Shown: positions 17,890 through 26,200 of the stretch, one piece after another
Layout of the letters: each line of letters starts with the position of its first letter
Position numbering within the stretch: position 1 is the first letter of the stretch
From: an uncultured Sediminibacterium sp.
GTDB taxonomy: Bacteria; Bacteroidota; Bacteroidia; Chitinophagales; Chitinophagaceae
Direction: 5' to 3'
DNA: 64,000 nucleotides
Assembly: GCF_946481145.1 (NCBI RefSeq)
Contig: NZ_CAMLMJ010000001.1
Location: forward strand, 1-64,000
Notes under the pieces: generated by a model
The model's input: only the letters and a program-made list of their open reading frames with translations
The model's database searches: none
What the model was told of the DNA's origin: nothing
Made by a program: the position numbers and the translations under genes

Positions 17890-18315
17890 TTATATTGGGA
17901 AAACTCGCATAACCGTTTCAAACTTATTTTCAGAAATAAATTCACCTTTAATAATGTCAACAAACGTAAACTGAGAAAAGTCAGCAGTTTCTGCGATGGT
18001 TATAATGTATTGGCCTGAGCGATTTTTTAATATAAACAAATTAATCAAAGGGTAGCTGCATTCATCAAAATCTAATGGAATTCTGTCAACTAATCCCTGT
18101 ATTTTTTTTCCATTAGAAGCAAGAACATATTCTTTTATTTTCAACCTTGCATCCTCTGAATCTATTGTTGTTACCAGCTTAGTAATAGACAACAACCCAT
18201 CTGTGAGTAAGACATTTAACTTGCCATCATTTAGCATTGCATTATAAACCAATTCCCTCCATTGTCTTGAAGATTTGGCGACATGCTTCTTCCTTTTTTC
18301 AAATAACATAATCAT
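17890..18315 (-). CDS. cassette protein 1, unknown, possible immunity protein
   Basis: Hypothetical protein of about 141 residues with no signal peptide or membrane helix, so probably cytoplasmic. The N-terminus is basic (FEKRKKHVAKSSRQWR), followed by mixed alpha/beta sequence. I do not recognise a family. It is the last gene of a minus-strand array behind a Rhs locus. Its start lies 5 bp from repeat B and its stop within 10 bp of repeat A, so it forms a neat gene-plus-repeat cassette. Size and position fit an orphan Rhs immunity gene, but this is inference. Confidence 0.65.
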   Translation of the reverse strand: MIMLFEKRKKHVAKSSRQWRELVYNAMLNDGKLNVLLTDGLLSITKLVTTIDSEDARLKIKEYVLASNGKKIQGLVDRIPLDFDECSYPLINLFILKNRSGQYIITIAETADFSQFTFVDIIKGEFISENKFETVMRVFPI

Positions 18316-18320
18316 TTTTT

Positions 18321-18594
18321 TATCCCCCGAAAGTTATACATTATGGCAGATTAGATTCCCCGCAGATGTTTCTCGTAGAGCATTCTTCGGCCACTTACAC
18401 ATAGGAAAGTTAATCATTAATTTTCAGGCTCAACTATTCTGTAACGCATTAGTAAGTTTAAAAACAAATGGTACACGCTGGCTGTGTAACACGCAGATTC
18501 TGTGATAAAATCCAAAGATTCTCCCATGGACTTCGTACCTCAGGGACACTGCGATGAACTTTGCTGGATTAAGTAGACGCTGAGGAGAAAAAAA
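18321..18594 (-). repeat. array repeat copy B (L+R modules)
   Basis: Full repeat. The L module (18321-18450) contains CCGCAGATG...TTCTTCGG, a weakened form of the CCGCA/TGCGG hairpin, and the promoter-like block. The R module (18451-18594) contains the ACGCTGG...CACGCAG hairpin, an extra 35-bp insertion relative to copy D, and the CCTCAG...CTGAGG pair. It ends in GGAGAAAAAAAA. Confidence 0.88.
18405..18433 (-). promoter_or_regulatory. promoter-like sequence in repeat B
   Basis: On the gene-sense strand TTG (18433-18431), 18 bp, then TAACTTTC (18412-18405). It matches the Bacteroidetes TTG/TAnnTTTG promoter except for the last base. It lies 90 bp ahead of the gene starting at 18315. Confidence 0.5.
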
Positions 18595-18618
18595 AGCCAC
18601 TCCGTTTTGTGGAGTGGT
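18595..18618 (-). terminator. rho-independent terminator next to repeat B
   Basis: CCACTCC/GGAGTGG stem around ACAAAAC. On the minus strand it is followed directly by the T-run that forms the end of repeat B. It would terminate the gene at 18679-19098. Confidence 0.75.
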
Positions 18619-18678
18619 TTTGGATTGTATTTGAACCATTTTATTAAGGAAAAATGTGAATGTTGCAAGTGTGCAATT

Positions 18679-19098
18679 TCATTCATGATAGCATAGCCCT
18701 CTGATATTTGAAGTCATATACCAGTCGTAGATGTTTTTTTTTGGCTCAACACAAATATTCGTTGCTTCGTCAAAAGCATAACACTGAATATCAAGAGAAT
18801 TGGTCGGAGCAACTTTTACACCATTTATTACAGGGGCGTTTTCTTTTCTGGAGTATAATTTTAGGTTATAGTAATTATTAATAATTATTTTTTGGGTACA
18901 CTTCAGACCTTCAGATGTTTTCGCAGTTACTATCTTGTACATACTGTCTTTTCTTGAAGCATATACTATATACCAGTTATTAATAGAATCAATTGATTTT
19001 ATCATATATCTGTTTTGTATCCCAGAAAGACTACTCTTAAAAGTTGTACAATAACAGAAAATAGAAACAGTTCCTAAAATAGTCATCAGAATTTTCAT
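18679..19098 (-). CDS. cassette protein 2, unknown secreted or lipid-anchored protein
   Basis: Hypothetical protein of about 139 residues. The N-terminal hydrophobic stretch MKILMTILGTVSIFCYCTTF looks like a signal peptide, possibly a lipoprotein one with a weak lipobox around Cys16-Cys18. The remainder is polar and beta-rich, with C-terminal cysteines (IQCYAF, NICVEP, RGLCYHE). No family is recognised. It is bounded upstream by repeat C and downstream by a terminator plus repeat B. The first frame ATG is 19104; 19098 gives the better signal sequence. Confidence 0.62.
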   Translation of the reverse strand: MKILMTILGTVSIFCYCTTFKSSLSGIQNRYMIKSIDSINNWYIVYASRKDSMYKIVTAKTSEGLKCTQKIIINNYYNLKLYSRKENAPVINGVKVAPTNSLDIQCYAFDEATNICVEPKKNIYDWYMTSNIRGLCYHE

Positions 19099-19128
19099 TA
19101 TCATAATTTTTGGATTACAACTTTATTT

Positions 19129-19383
19129 TATTCCCGCAAGGTCTACATTATGGCAGATTTCCCGCAGATGTCTCTCGAAGAGGACTCTGCGGCCACTTAC
19201 ACATAGGAAAGTTAATCATTAATTTTAAGGCTCAACTTTTCTGTAACACATTAGTAAGTTTAAGAGTAAATGGTACACGCTGGCTGTGTAACGAGCGTCC
19301 TCCAAAGAGTCCCATGGACTTCGTACCTCAGAGACACTGCGATGAACTTCGCTGGATTAAGTAGACGCTGAGGAGAAAAAAAA
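19129..19383 (-). repeat. array repeat copy C (L+R modules)
   Basis: L module 19129-19252 with the CCGCA...TGCGG hairpin, R module from 19253 with the CACGCTGG, CCTCAG/CTGAGG and GGAGAAAAAAAA landmarks. The right end abuts the stop of the 159-residue gene. Confidence 0.9.
19207..19235 (-). promoter_or_regulatory. promoter-like sequence in repeat C
   Basis: TTG-N18-TAACTTTC on the minus strand, identical in spacing and -7 sequence to those in copies B, D and H, 109 bp ahead of the start at 19098. Confidence 0.5.
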
Positions 19384-19386
19384 ACT

Positions 19387-19842
19387 CTAATTTAATCGTA
19401 TGCCATTTTTTCCTATAGCAAAATTATCACGGATAAGTACATGCAAATATTTTACACCCTGCTTTACTTCTGTTGCCTTTGTCATTGTATTTTCATACAA
19501 AAATGGATAAACCCGTTCCTTTTCTAAATTCAAATCTAAGAAGTATATGTGTTTACTTATTGAATTAACAGGAGTTACGCTAGACAAGGAATTATAAACA
19601 ATAGTATCACCAAATTGTTTTGATGAGAACAAAACAATTGCATCTGTTATAGGAGATTGAATATATCCATCAGACGGCTTTATTATTCCAAAATATTTCC
19701 CTGGAATAATGTAACAAACGCCCCCATACGTTTTCCAAACTGTTAGATATTTCCCATCACCAAACTGGTAAAATTTTCGTTTTTCACCAAACCAAAACAA
19801 AACAACTCCAACAAGTAAAATAAAAAAGAATATTTTATTCAT
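19387..19842 (-). CDS. cassette protein 3, unknown membrane-anchored protein
   Basis: Hypothetical protein of about 151 residues from the ATG at 19842 (an upstream in-frame ATG at 19866 is less likely). An N-terminal helix, KIFFFILLVGVVLFWFG, is a signal anchor or uncleaved signal peptide. It is followed by a beta-rich extracytoplasmic domain with many Tyr, Gly and Ile. No family is recognised. It sits between repeats D and C with its stop immediately at the end of C. It may be an envelope immunity protein, but nothing in the sequence proves it. Confidence 0.62.
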   Translation of the reverse strand: MNKIFFFILLVGVVLFWFGEKRKFYQFGDGKYLTVWKTYGGVCYIIPGKYFGIIKPSDGYIQSPITDAIVLFSSKQFGDTIVYNSLSSVTPVNSISKHIYFLDLNLEKERVYPFLYENTMTKATEVKQGVKYLHVLIRDNFAIGKNGIRLN

Positions 19843-19855
19843 AAGTCGAACTTTT

Positions 19856-20092
19856 ATTCCCCGCAAGGTCTACATTATGGCAGATTCCCCGCATATGTCT
19901 CTCGTAGAGGACTCTGCGGCCACTTACACATAGGAAAGTTAATCATTAATTTTAAGGCTCAACTTTTCTGTAACACATTAGTAAGTTTAAAAGTAATTGT
20001 TACTCGCTGGCTGTGTAACACGCAGCGTCCTTCGTACCTCAGAGACACTGCGATGAACTTCGCTGGATTAAGTAGACGCTGAGGAGAAAAAA
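19856..20092 (-). repeat. array repeat copy D (L+R modules)
   Basis: The cleanest full copy. L module hairpin CCGCATATG...CTCTGCGG; R module hairpin ACTCGCTGGCTG...CACGCAGCG; CCTCAG/CTGAGG pair; GGAGAAAAAA end. It is followed directly by a further R-type partial copy, making a tandem with E. Confidence 0.9.
19934..19962 (-). promoter_or_regulatory. promoter-like sequence in repeat D
   Basis: TTG-N18-TAACTTTC on the minus strand, 92 bp ahead of the start at 19842. Confidence 0.5.
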
Positions 20093-20369
20093 GTTTAAAA
20101 GTAAATGGTACACGCTGGCTGGGTAACACTTAGCGTCCTCCAAAGACACTGTGACGAACCTCGCTTGCTTAAGAACACCCTGCGGAGAAAAAAAAACACT
20201 ACAGAGTGCTGCAGGTTCAGTAATTAAGTTCAATATGCATGATTGCTGTGTTTTGATCTAACACCCAAGACGTGTAACACGCAGCGTCCTCCAAAGTCCC
20301 ATGGACTTCATACCTCAAAGAAACTGCGATGAACTTTGCTGGATTAAGTAGACGCTGAGGAGAAAAAAT
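20093..20369 (-). repeat. array repeat copy E (R-variant + L2 + R)
   Basis: Composite unit. An R-variant (20093-20193) ends in AACACCCTGCGGAG, the form found beside the transposase. An alternative left module L2 (about 20194-20275) begins CACTACAGAGTGCTGCAGG. An R module (to 20369) follows. L2+R is a direct repeat of copy G at 21539-21697. Confidence 0.85.
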
Positions 20370-20370
20370 T

Positions 20371-20766
20371 TTAATCAAATAATTTTTGCAATGAAATAGA
20401 CTGCCATTTTAATGAATCAAAAGTATTTTTTTGAATTATCATTTGCCGTATATCTTGTTTCTCAAGATCACTTCGCCAGTTCATAAGGCCGGAAGTCGTA
20501 TCAAGGTCTACTATTATGCCTTTGCGAATCTTAATTGTATCCCCCCAGTATATCGCTATTGGAAAATCTAATATAGGCCTAATTGATACAAATGTTTTCG
20601 GATCTTCCGCCAAGGATATTTTTATATAACTTCTATTTGATGGGGAATAGCTTTCTATCCAAGTAAAGAGCAACTCTTTCTTTCCATCGGGCGATTTTAC
20701 CATTCGCTTTTTATTACACCCAAAAAATATCACAGCTATTATTATAATTATTGTTGTTTTTTTCAT
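20371..20766 (-). CDS. cassette protein 4, small lipoprotein
   Basis: Hypothetical lipoprotein of 131 residues. Signal peptide MKKTTIIIIIAVIFFGC with lipobox FFGC (Cys17) and a basic segment after it. The mature part contains MVKSPDGKKELLFTWI and looks beta-rich. No family is recognised. Its stop abuts repeat E. The upstream side has no L module but carries inverted element F, so its promoter is unclear. It may be an outer- or inner-membrane lipoprotein acting as an orphan immunity protein, by context only. Confidence 0.65.
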   Translation of the reverse strand: MKKTTIIIIIAVIFFGCNKKRMVKSPDGKKELLFTWIESYSPSNRSYIKISLAEDPKTFVSIRPILDFPIAIYWGDTIKIRKGIIVDLDTTSGLMNWRSDLEKQDIRQMIIQKNTFDSLKWQSISLQKLFD

Positions 20767-20820
20767 ACTCTATTATTGATATTGTCTATATCCTGCCCTT
20801 TGCAAGTCCTCGGATACTTT

Positions 20821-20895
20821 TCTTCTCCGTAGGGTGTTCATACTTGAGCGTTCTTCGCGGAGTCTCTGAGGCACGAAGGACTCCGCGTGCTGCAC
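20821..20895 (+). repeat. array repeat copy F (inverted R module)
   Basis: The only inverted copy. TTCTCCGTAGGGTGTTC... matches the reverse complement of copy G over about 75 bp. Together F and G bracket the RAYT gene in opposite orientation. Confidence 0.82.
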
Positions 20896-20932
20896 TTTTG
20901 TGGGCCTACAATTACAAGGCATCTTCCTATGT

Positions 20933-21511
20933 TCATCTCAAATCTATGTCCTGCAACTCCATATAGGTAATTACTGGATATAACCCTTGTATGCCTGTAT
21001 AATAATATCTTGCCGAACTATGCGCATAATCTTCCGGTATTCTTATCCCTGGCATCCTTGCTTTACATGGATTGTTATGAATATAGTCAACTTTCTGTTT
21101 CATAAATGCAATTGAGTAACATTCTTTTCTGTCAAATGATGGCTCAAATACTTCATGTTGTTTATTCTTTAACCTATCTGTCTTATTTACCCAACCTGAT
21201 AGTTGTTCCAGTATATCTTGTCTGCCTAACAGTGTAAGTCTTTTCACCAACTCATACGCCATAAATCGTTTACCATTTCCTATAATTGTATTTATCAGTT
21301 GCGTAGTTCTTGAAAAGGCAATTACAGCGTGTACATGATTGGGCATAATCACATATCCAACTATATGATGATTGCAGGATTTTAAGTAATTAAACCATTT
21401 ATATACCGCATCATAACCATTCGTCATTTCAAATAACGGCAACCATCTCGCACAGGTAAATGTTATAAAGTACACACCATTTACTTCTCTGATTTTTTTA
21501 CGTACTGACAT
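20933..21511 (-). CDS. REP-associated tyrosine transposase (RAYT, Y1/HUH)
   Basis: Y1 HUH transposase of 192 residues, IS200-like. It starts with the typical GVYFITFTCARWLPLF strand. The HUH motif is at H59-V-H61 within MPNHVHAVI, and the C-terminal motif DYIHNNP (Y143) has the candidate nucleophile. RAYTs cut and join single-stranded DNA at REP hairpins. This one lies inside the repeat array, flanked by inverted copies F and G. The frame is intact, so it may be active. It is the only recombination-type enzyme in the array and a good candidate for having spread the repeats. Confidence 0.92.
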   Translation of the reverse strand: MSVRKKIREVNGVYFITFTCARWLPLFEMTNGYDAVYKWFNYLKSCNHHIVGYVIMPNHVHAVIAFSRTTQLINTIIGNGKRFMAYELVKRLTLLGRQDILEQLSGWVNKTDRLKNKQHEVFEPSFDRKECYSIAFMKQKVDYIHNNPCKARMPGIRIPEDYAHSSARYYYTGIQGLYPVITYMELQDIDLR

Positions 21512-21538
21512 GAGTCAAAAATACAATAACACAATACG

Positions 21539-21697
21539 AACACTACGGAGTGCAGCAGGTTCAGTAATTAAGTACAATATGCATGATTACTTTGTTTTGA
21601 TCTAACACCCAAGACGTGTAACACGCAGCGTCCTTCGTACCTCAGAGACACTGCGACGAACCTCGCTTGATTAAGAACACCCTGAGGAGAAAAAAAT
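21539..21697 (-). repeat. array repeat copy G (L2+R modules)
   Basis: L2 (CACTACGGAGTGCAGCAGG, 21541-21610) plus an R module ending AACACCCTGAGGAGAAAAAAA. It is nearly identical to 20194-20369 and inverted relative to F. It abuts the stop of the 163-residue gene. Confidence 0.88.
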
Positions 21698-21702
21698 TAA
21701 TG

Positions 21703-22194
21703 CTAAAAATCAGGATATGCAAAATCATAATTTCCTGTTCGAATTCTGCAAACAATACTATCGGGAGGCATTACGCTGCCTATTTCTGCCATTCGATTTT
21801 CTCCCTTAAGCTCCCCAACAAATTGTTGACTTTGATTAATTTTCCATACCCACCAATTCTTTGAGGTTTTGGCCTCTGGTGAATCTCCGCTGCTCCTAAA
21901 AAGAATGTTAGTGTAATCGCCTACATCAGAAACATTGTATTCCCTTTTCCAAAATTTCATTTTTAACCCTAGTCTTGTAACACAATGAGCGTAAAATTCA
22001 ACATCTCCCTTTACGACTTCCAAAAAGTCTGGATTAGAATCCTCCGAATAAATACGTCTAAACACTCTAATTACATCACTATTTAATTGAGTTAGGTCAA
22101 ATGCTATTAATTGAAAGTATTTTTTCTCCGCGGGACCAATTTCCACTGAAAAAATATCGCCAATTTTAGTATTAGATTTAGTTTTTGTCATCAT
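21703..22194 (-). CDS. cassette protein 5, probable orphan immunity protein
   Basis: Cytoplasmic-looking protein of 163 residues. An N-terminal segment KIGDIFSVEIGPAEKKYFQ, followed by a helix-rich part (AFDLTQLNSDVIRVFRRIY) and a Trp-rich patch (KNWWVWKI), is reminiscent of Imm26-type immunity proteins. The match is by eye and weak. It follows the truncated Rhs C-terminal fragment with only repeat H between them, the position where that toxin's immunity gene would be. It lacks signal peptide and membrane helices. The promoter is probably supplied by repeat H. Confidence 0.68.
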   Translation of the reverse strand: MMTKTKSNTKIGDIFSVEIGPAEKKYFQLIAFDLTQLNSDVIRVFRRIYSEDSNPDFLEVVKGDVEFYAHCVTRLGLKMKFWKREYNVSDVGDYTNILFRSSGDSPEAKTSKNWWVWKINQSQQFVGELKGENRMAEIGSVMPPDSIVCRIRTGNYDFAYPDF

Positions 22195-22434
22195 TTTATT
22201 CTCCGAAAGTTATACATTATGGCAGATTCCCCGCATATGTCTCTCGTAGAGGTCTCTGCGGCCACTTACACATAGGAAAGTTAATCATTAATTTTAAGGC
22301 TCAATTTCTCTGTAACGCATTTGTAAGTTTAAAAGCAATTGGCACTCGCTGGCTGTGTAACACGCAGCGTCCTTCGTACCTCAGAGACACTGCGATGAAC
22401 TTCACTGGATTAAGTACACGCTGAGAAGAAAAAA
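22195..22434 (-). repeat. array repeat copy H (L+R modules)
   Basis: Full L+R copy. Its left end begins 1 bp from the ATG of the 163-residue gene and its right end interrupts the orphan Rhs C-terminal reading frame, which runs into the repeat and stops at 22410. Confidence 0.9.
22276..22304 (-). promoter_or_regulatory. promoter-like sequence in repeat H
   Basis: TTG-N18-TAACTTTC on the minus strand, 82 bp ahead of the start at 22194. Confidence 0.5.
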
Positions 22435-22706
22435 TGTTGTTCAGGCGTATATGAAAAGAATGTTCTATTCCCTTTTTTAAAGGAATATATCAATGAAGAT
22501 AATTCTCTATTATCAGAGATAGAAAGCCCAGCATAATCTTTCGCCCAAGCTAATGCAGCTGCGTCCTTACTTCTGTACCTATCCCCAGGTTTCATGCCAT
22601 CAGGGTCTTCAAATCTAACTGGATTATTAAAACAATATACATAAGGAGACCATTTTCGCATCTGATCACTTAAAGGATCAATATGATTCCACCTCCCAAT
22701 CTGCGG
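22410..22706 (-). pseudogene. truncated orphan Rhs C-terminal module (DUF4329-like)
   Basis: Fragment lacking a signal peptide and proper start. The frame begins mid-core with [16 protein letters not shown], continues through [14 protein letters not shown] (the conserved end of the Rhs core), then enters a DUF4329-like tip ([16 protein letters not shown]...). The tip is cut after about 50 residues by repeat H, which adds a short nonsense tail. A displaced C-terminal tip that starts inside the conserved core is what is left when a new tip recombines into a Rhs gene. An internal ATG at 22661 could start a peptide, but it is unlikely to be functional. Confidence 0.82.
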
Positions 22707-22732
22707 AAAACCGCCCTTTTTATGGAGCGGTT
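22707..22732 (-). terminator. terminator of the Rhs operon
   Basis: AACCGC/GCGGTT stem with additional inner pairs, ending GGTTTT on the minus strand, 38 bp after the immunity candidate's stop. It lies directly at the joint with the orphan Rhs fragment. Confidence 0.65.
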
Positions 22733-22769
22733 GATTTAGACATTAAGACTAATGGACAATTTAAATAAA

Positions 22770-23213
22770 CTAATAAAATGTGCCATAAACCTTGTTTGAG
22801 TTATATATCCATTTCATACGAATAGTATAATATAGTAAAACTATTGCAGTCGAAATGGGATATGGGAAGGGGTAGAATGCTAAAAAAAATAATGAGTCAA
22901 TCATAACCGAATAAAGAAAAAGATACTTTATTGGGGTAATGCTTTTAAACCCATATTTTTTCAGTTTTTTTCCAATAGGATTGATGTATTTTTCAAATAT
23001 TTCTATCCCAACTTGACCATCAAGTTCAGACACATTTTCGCCGATCACATCAAAGAAATCAATCAATTTCTGATTTAAATAATCCCTATCATTGCTTAAC
23101 ATTTCATTATCTAATTGTAGGATAAAATTATTAAGTGACCTATAGTGAAAATACTTCCATTTATCAGGTTGTATTAGCCTCATCAAATTTCTATACCTAT
23201 CTAACAGAGTCAT
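22770..23213 (-). CDS. putative membrane immunity protein of the Rhs toxin
   Basis: Protein of 147 residues starting 2 bp after the Rhs core gene. The first ~90 residues are helical and charged. The C-terminal part holds two membrane helices (about YLFLYSVMIDSLFFLAFYPF and the following PISTAIVLLYYTI). By position it is the immunity gene for the Rhs tip. An immunity protein in the cytoplasmic membrane would fit a toxin acting at that membrane. No known immunity family is recognised, so function is inferred from position and topology. Confidence 0.72.
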   Translation of the reverse strand: MTLLDRYRNLMRLIQPDKWKYFHYRSLNNFILQLDNEMLSNDRDYLNQKLIDFFDVIGENVSELDGQVGIEIFEKYINPIGKKLKKYGFKSITPIKYLFLYSVMIDSLFFLAFYPFPYPISTAIVLLYYTIRMKWIYNSNKVYGTFY

Positions 23214-23215
23214 AA

Positions 23216-26200
23216 TTATAAAGATTTACGAACTTCTTTGATTATTTCCTTTACGGCTTCTTTCAAAGCTTTGTTCTGATAAAGTTTTTTAGCCGTATTT
23301 GCAATCTTGGCTAAATCAGGTGCATTTTTAATTACTTTAGACAGGCCGACTTGGACTTTATAATTAGCAAGTATTGAACCATCTTTTATCAAAGCATCTA
23401 TGCCTTTTATAATATCTTTAGTTTTTGAAGTTATTGAAGCGACCCCTCTACCAGCAGCAACACCTGCAGCTTCTGCTTCAATTAAAGCCAATAACTCTGA
23501 ACCTGTAATAGTTGCAAGTAAAGCAGCAAATATCTTACCTTCCAATTCCCAAGCCTCAGCTTTAGCATCACGAATTGAAACAGCAGTTTCAGATGTACCA
23601 TCCATTATTCTGTCTAATGCTGCATTACTCAAATAAGGGTTTAGTAATGCCCAGTTTCGTATCGCCTCAATACTATTTCCTTTCTTACGCTGAAAATCTA
23701 TCCACCCTGTAATCTGACCATAGTCATATTTATTTATTGCTTTTGTAGCAACTTCTTTTCTGGATGATTTAACCATTACTTCTTCCGAAGTTCCATTTAA
23801 CGTATCTTCTCTCAAACCTAATGGATCATTCATCCGAATTGGGTTGTTACGAGCAAATCCATAAGGTGTAAAATCTATACTAAGTTCAGAAAGCTTGTCA
23901 ATCTGAAAAAATCTTCCTAATTGAGGGTCATACATTCTGTTTTTGGCATCATACCATTCAAGCCCATTACCATTACTAAACTCCTTATTCTGTAATTCAT
24001 TACCACCATTAAACCGATACTTATTCTCCAACCTGCCAGATGCCTGGCCACTAATACCATCTATTGTTAAACCAAATGGGTAAGTATGGTTCACTTCCAG
24101 TATTGGGCCCGACTGCGTAATCACTGTAAAGTTCTCAAAAAATACATCTTCTTCATCTAAATTATTGCTAAATATGTACACATAGCCGCTGCGGTCAATT
24201 TTCCAGTCTTTTTTAACATGTTTGGTCAGTTTGCTTTCTTCACCAACCTGCGAGTAACCGCTATATTCAGGTTTGCCGATCAGCGTTGTATCGTCTTTAT
24301 AGGGTTGTAGCTTTTCATCCAGTAATACCCAGTTTAAAAAAGCTTTGGGTTTGCCGGTATTGGCAGTTTTATCCTGGTCCTTTAAAAATGAACTCAAGGC
24401 AGGCAACAGGCTTTCTGTTGAAAATGCAGAAAGCGCACTCGCTTTACCCGCTTCAAGGATATTGCCCGTTGCAAGTTTCGCTATTTCTGATAAGGCAATC
24501 GTTTTATCCTTTCCTCCCTTGTTCTTACGCTCATACCAGCTTTCTATTGAAAAAGATAATTTATCGCCCTTTGTAACTTTTAACAGTATTGCCGGACCTG
24601 TCTTTTTCTCTCCTCCTTTTAGTTTACTCGCATACAGGTCTTTTGCTTTTCTGGTGGGGTGTGAAGATGGCTTTTGAGCCCGGGTTTCTTTTACATTATA
24701 AAAATACTTTGTTTCCTGCTCCTCATTTTCCGGTTCGCTGGTAACCATACTATATACCGTTGCTGGCTGCTCTTCCGATAATGTTACACGAACACTTCCC
24801 AAATGATCTTTAAGGTAATAATCGTAGATATAAGAACCATCTGGTTTACGGCGTATCCGACCTTCTTCATGTGGTATCTGTCTTAACTCCCCTGCATCAC
24901 TGTATTCTAAACCATTGATATAATAAAAGTTGGTTACCGTGCTTCCTTCCGTCACAGTCTTCTTCTGTTTTACACCAAGTGCATCATAAGAATAATTTAT
25001 GGTTCCATTTCCGGTTCCCGTCATCGTAACCTGCCGCGGCAGGTTCAGAAAATTGTAGTCAATAGCAGAAATAGATTTATTGGCATCTGAAATCATATTG
25101 CCATTATCATCATAAGCATAATCCGTATTATAATTCTGTGCCGGTTCCTTGAAATCACCCAGTGTAGATGAAGGAGTATAATTAGCATCTCGAACATAAT
25201 TCAGGCGGTTACTATTGGTGATATAACCATATTCAAGGTCATCTATATTTGAGCCCGCTTTATGGATTAGTTTTTTGATATTACCATTTGCATCATAAGC
25301 CGTGGTAGGTGTTGAACCATCACCCATCTGCGAACTGTAATCGGTTGAACCTCCTGTAAAATCAGCTTTCATTAATCGATTGGCAGGATCGTAGGAATAG
25401 CCATAATTGTACTGTGTATAATTATAACCATCACGCCAACTGATGCCTCCTATATTTCCATTTACCTGGTTCTGGGTAAACCCATAATCATAGGAAATAT
25501 TCATCCCAAAATAATTACTGCCCCCCGAGTACACATAGGCTTTGTTGATGGCTTTCAACCAACCCCTTATGGAGTACTCATAAGTAAGCGTTTCCAGCGG
25601 AGAGGTATGTAAGGCTTTGGTATAAAGCTGCCCGGTTTCATTGTAAGTATTTGTAGCTATGGTAACTTCTGTGCCACTGTTTACCTGTTTTTTAATGGTA
25701 AGCAGTCTGCCTGCATGGTCATAAGTATTTCTTGTCCAGAATACAACACTCCCCGGGTAAAAACCAGAGCCTGTATTGTGATTGAATTTGGATACCAGCA
25801 GTTTACCATCGAAACTATATTGGTTGGTGGTGATATCGATACCACCGGTCTGGTTGAGTGAATGCAACTGAATTAAACGACCAAATTCATCGTAAAAGCT
25901 CGCGGTATACAAATAAGCGCCTGTTTCAAGCATACGCACTTTTGTGCCGGTTGCCATACCTGTTGCGGTAGCATTGGCGCTGATGCTTCTTGGATAGGGA
26001 GCTGTATTGTCTGATGGCGTGAGGAAACCAGATGAAGTTTCACTTGAATTAAAAGAAGATGGCATGCCCGTACTACCCACCCAGCTATAATTATCATAAT
26101 AAGTTTCGGTCAGTAAGATATATGTGCCACTGAGAGATGGGTATGTGCTGCTCGAAGCTGCTTGCCCCTGGTGATAGGAAGCCGTGGAACTATTGGTCCA

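Noticed and set aside
17771..22434. An integron cassette array
   Set aside because: The repeats divide small genes as attC sites do, but no integrase gene is present and no typical paired attC core sites were found. The enzyme in the array is a RAYT.
17771..22434. A CRISPR array
   Set aside because: Repeats are 75-280 bp and are separated by whole genes; there are no cas genes.
24286..26097. Open frames inside the Rhs core gene on other frames or strands
   Set aside because: They overlap a long, well-supported gene and show no domain or start signal of their own.
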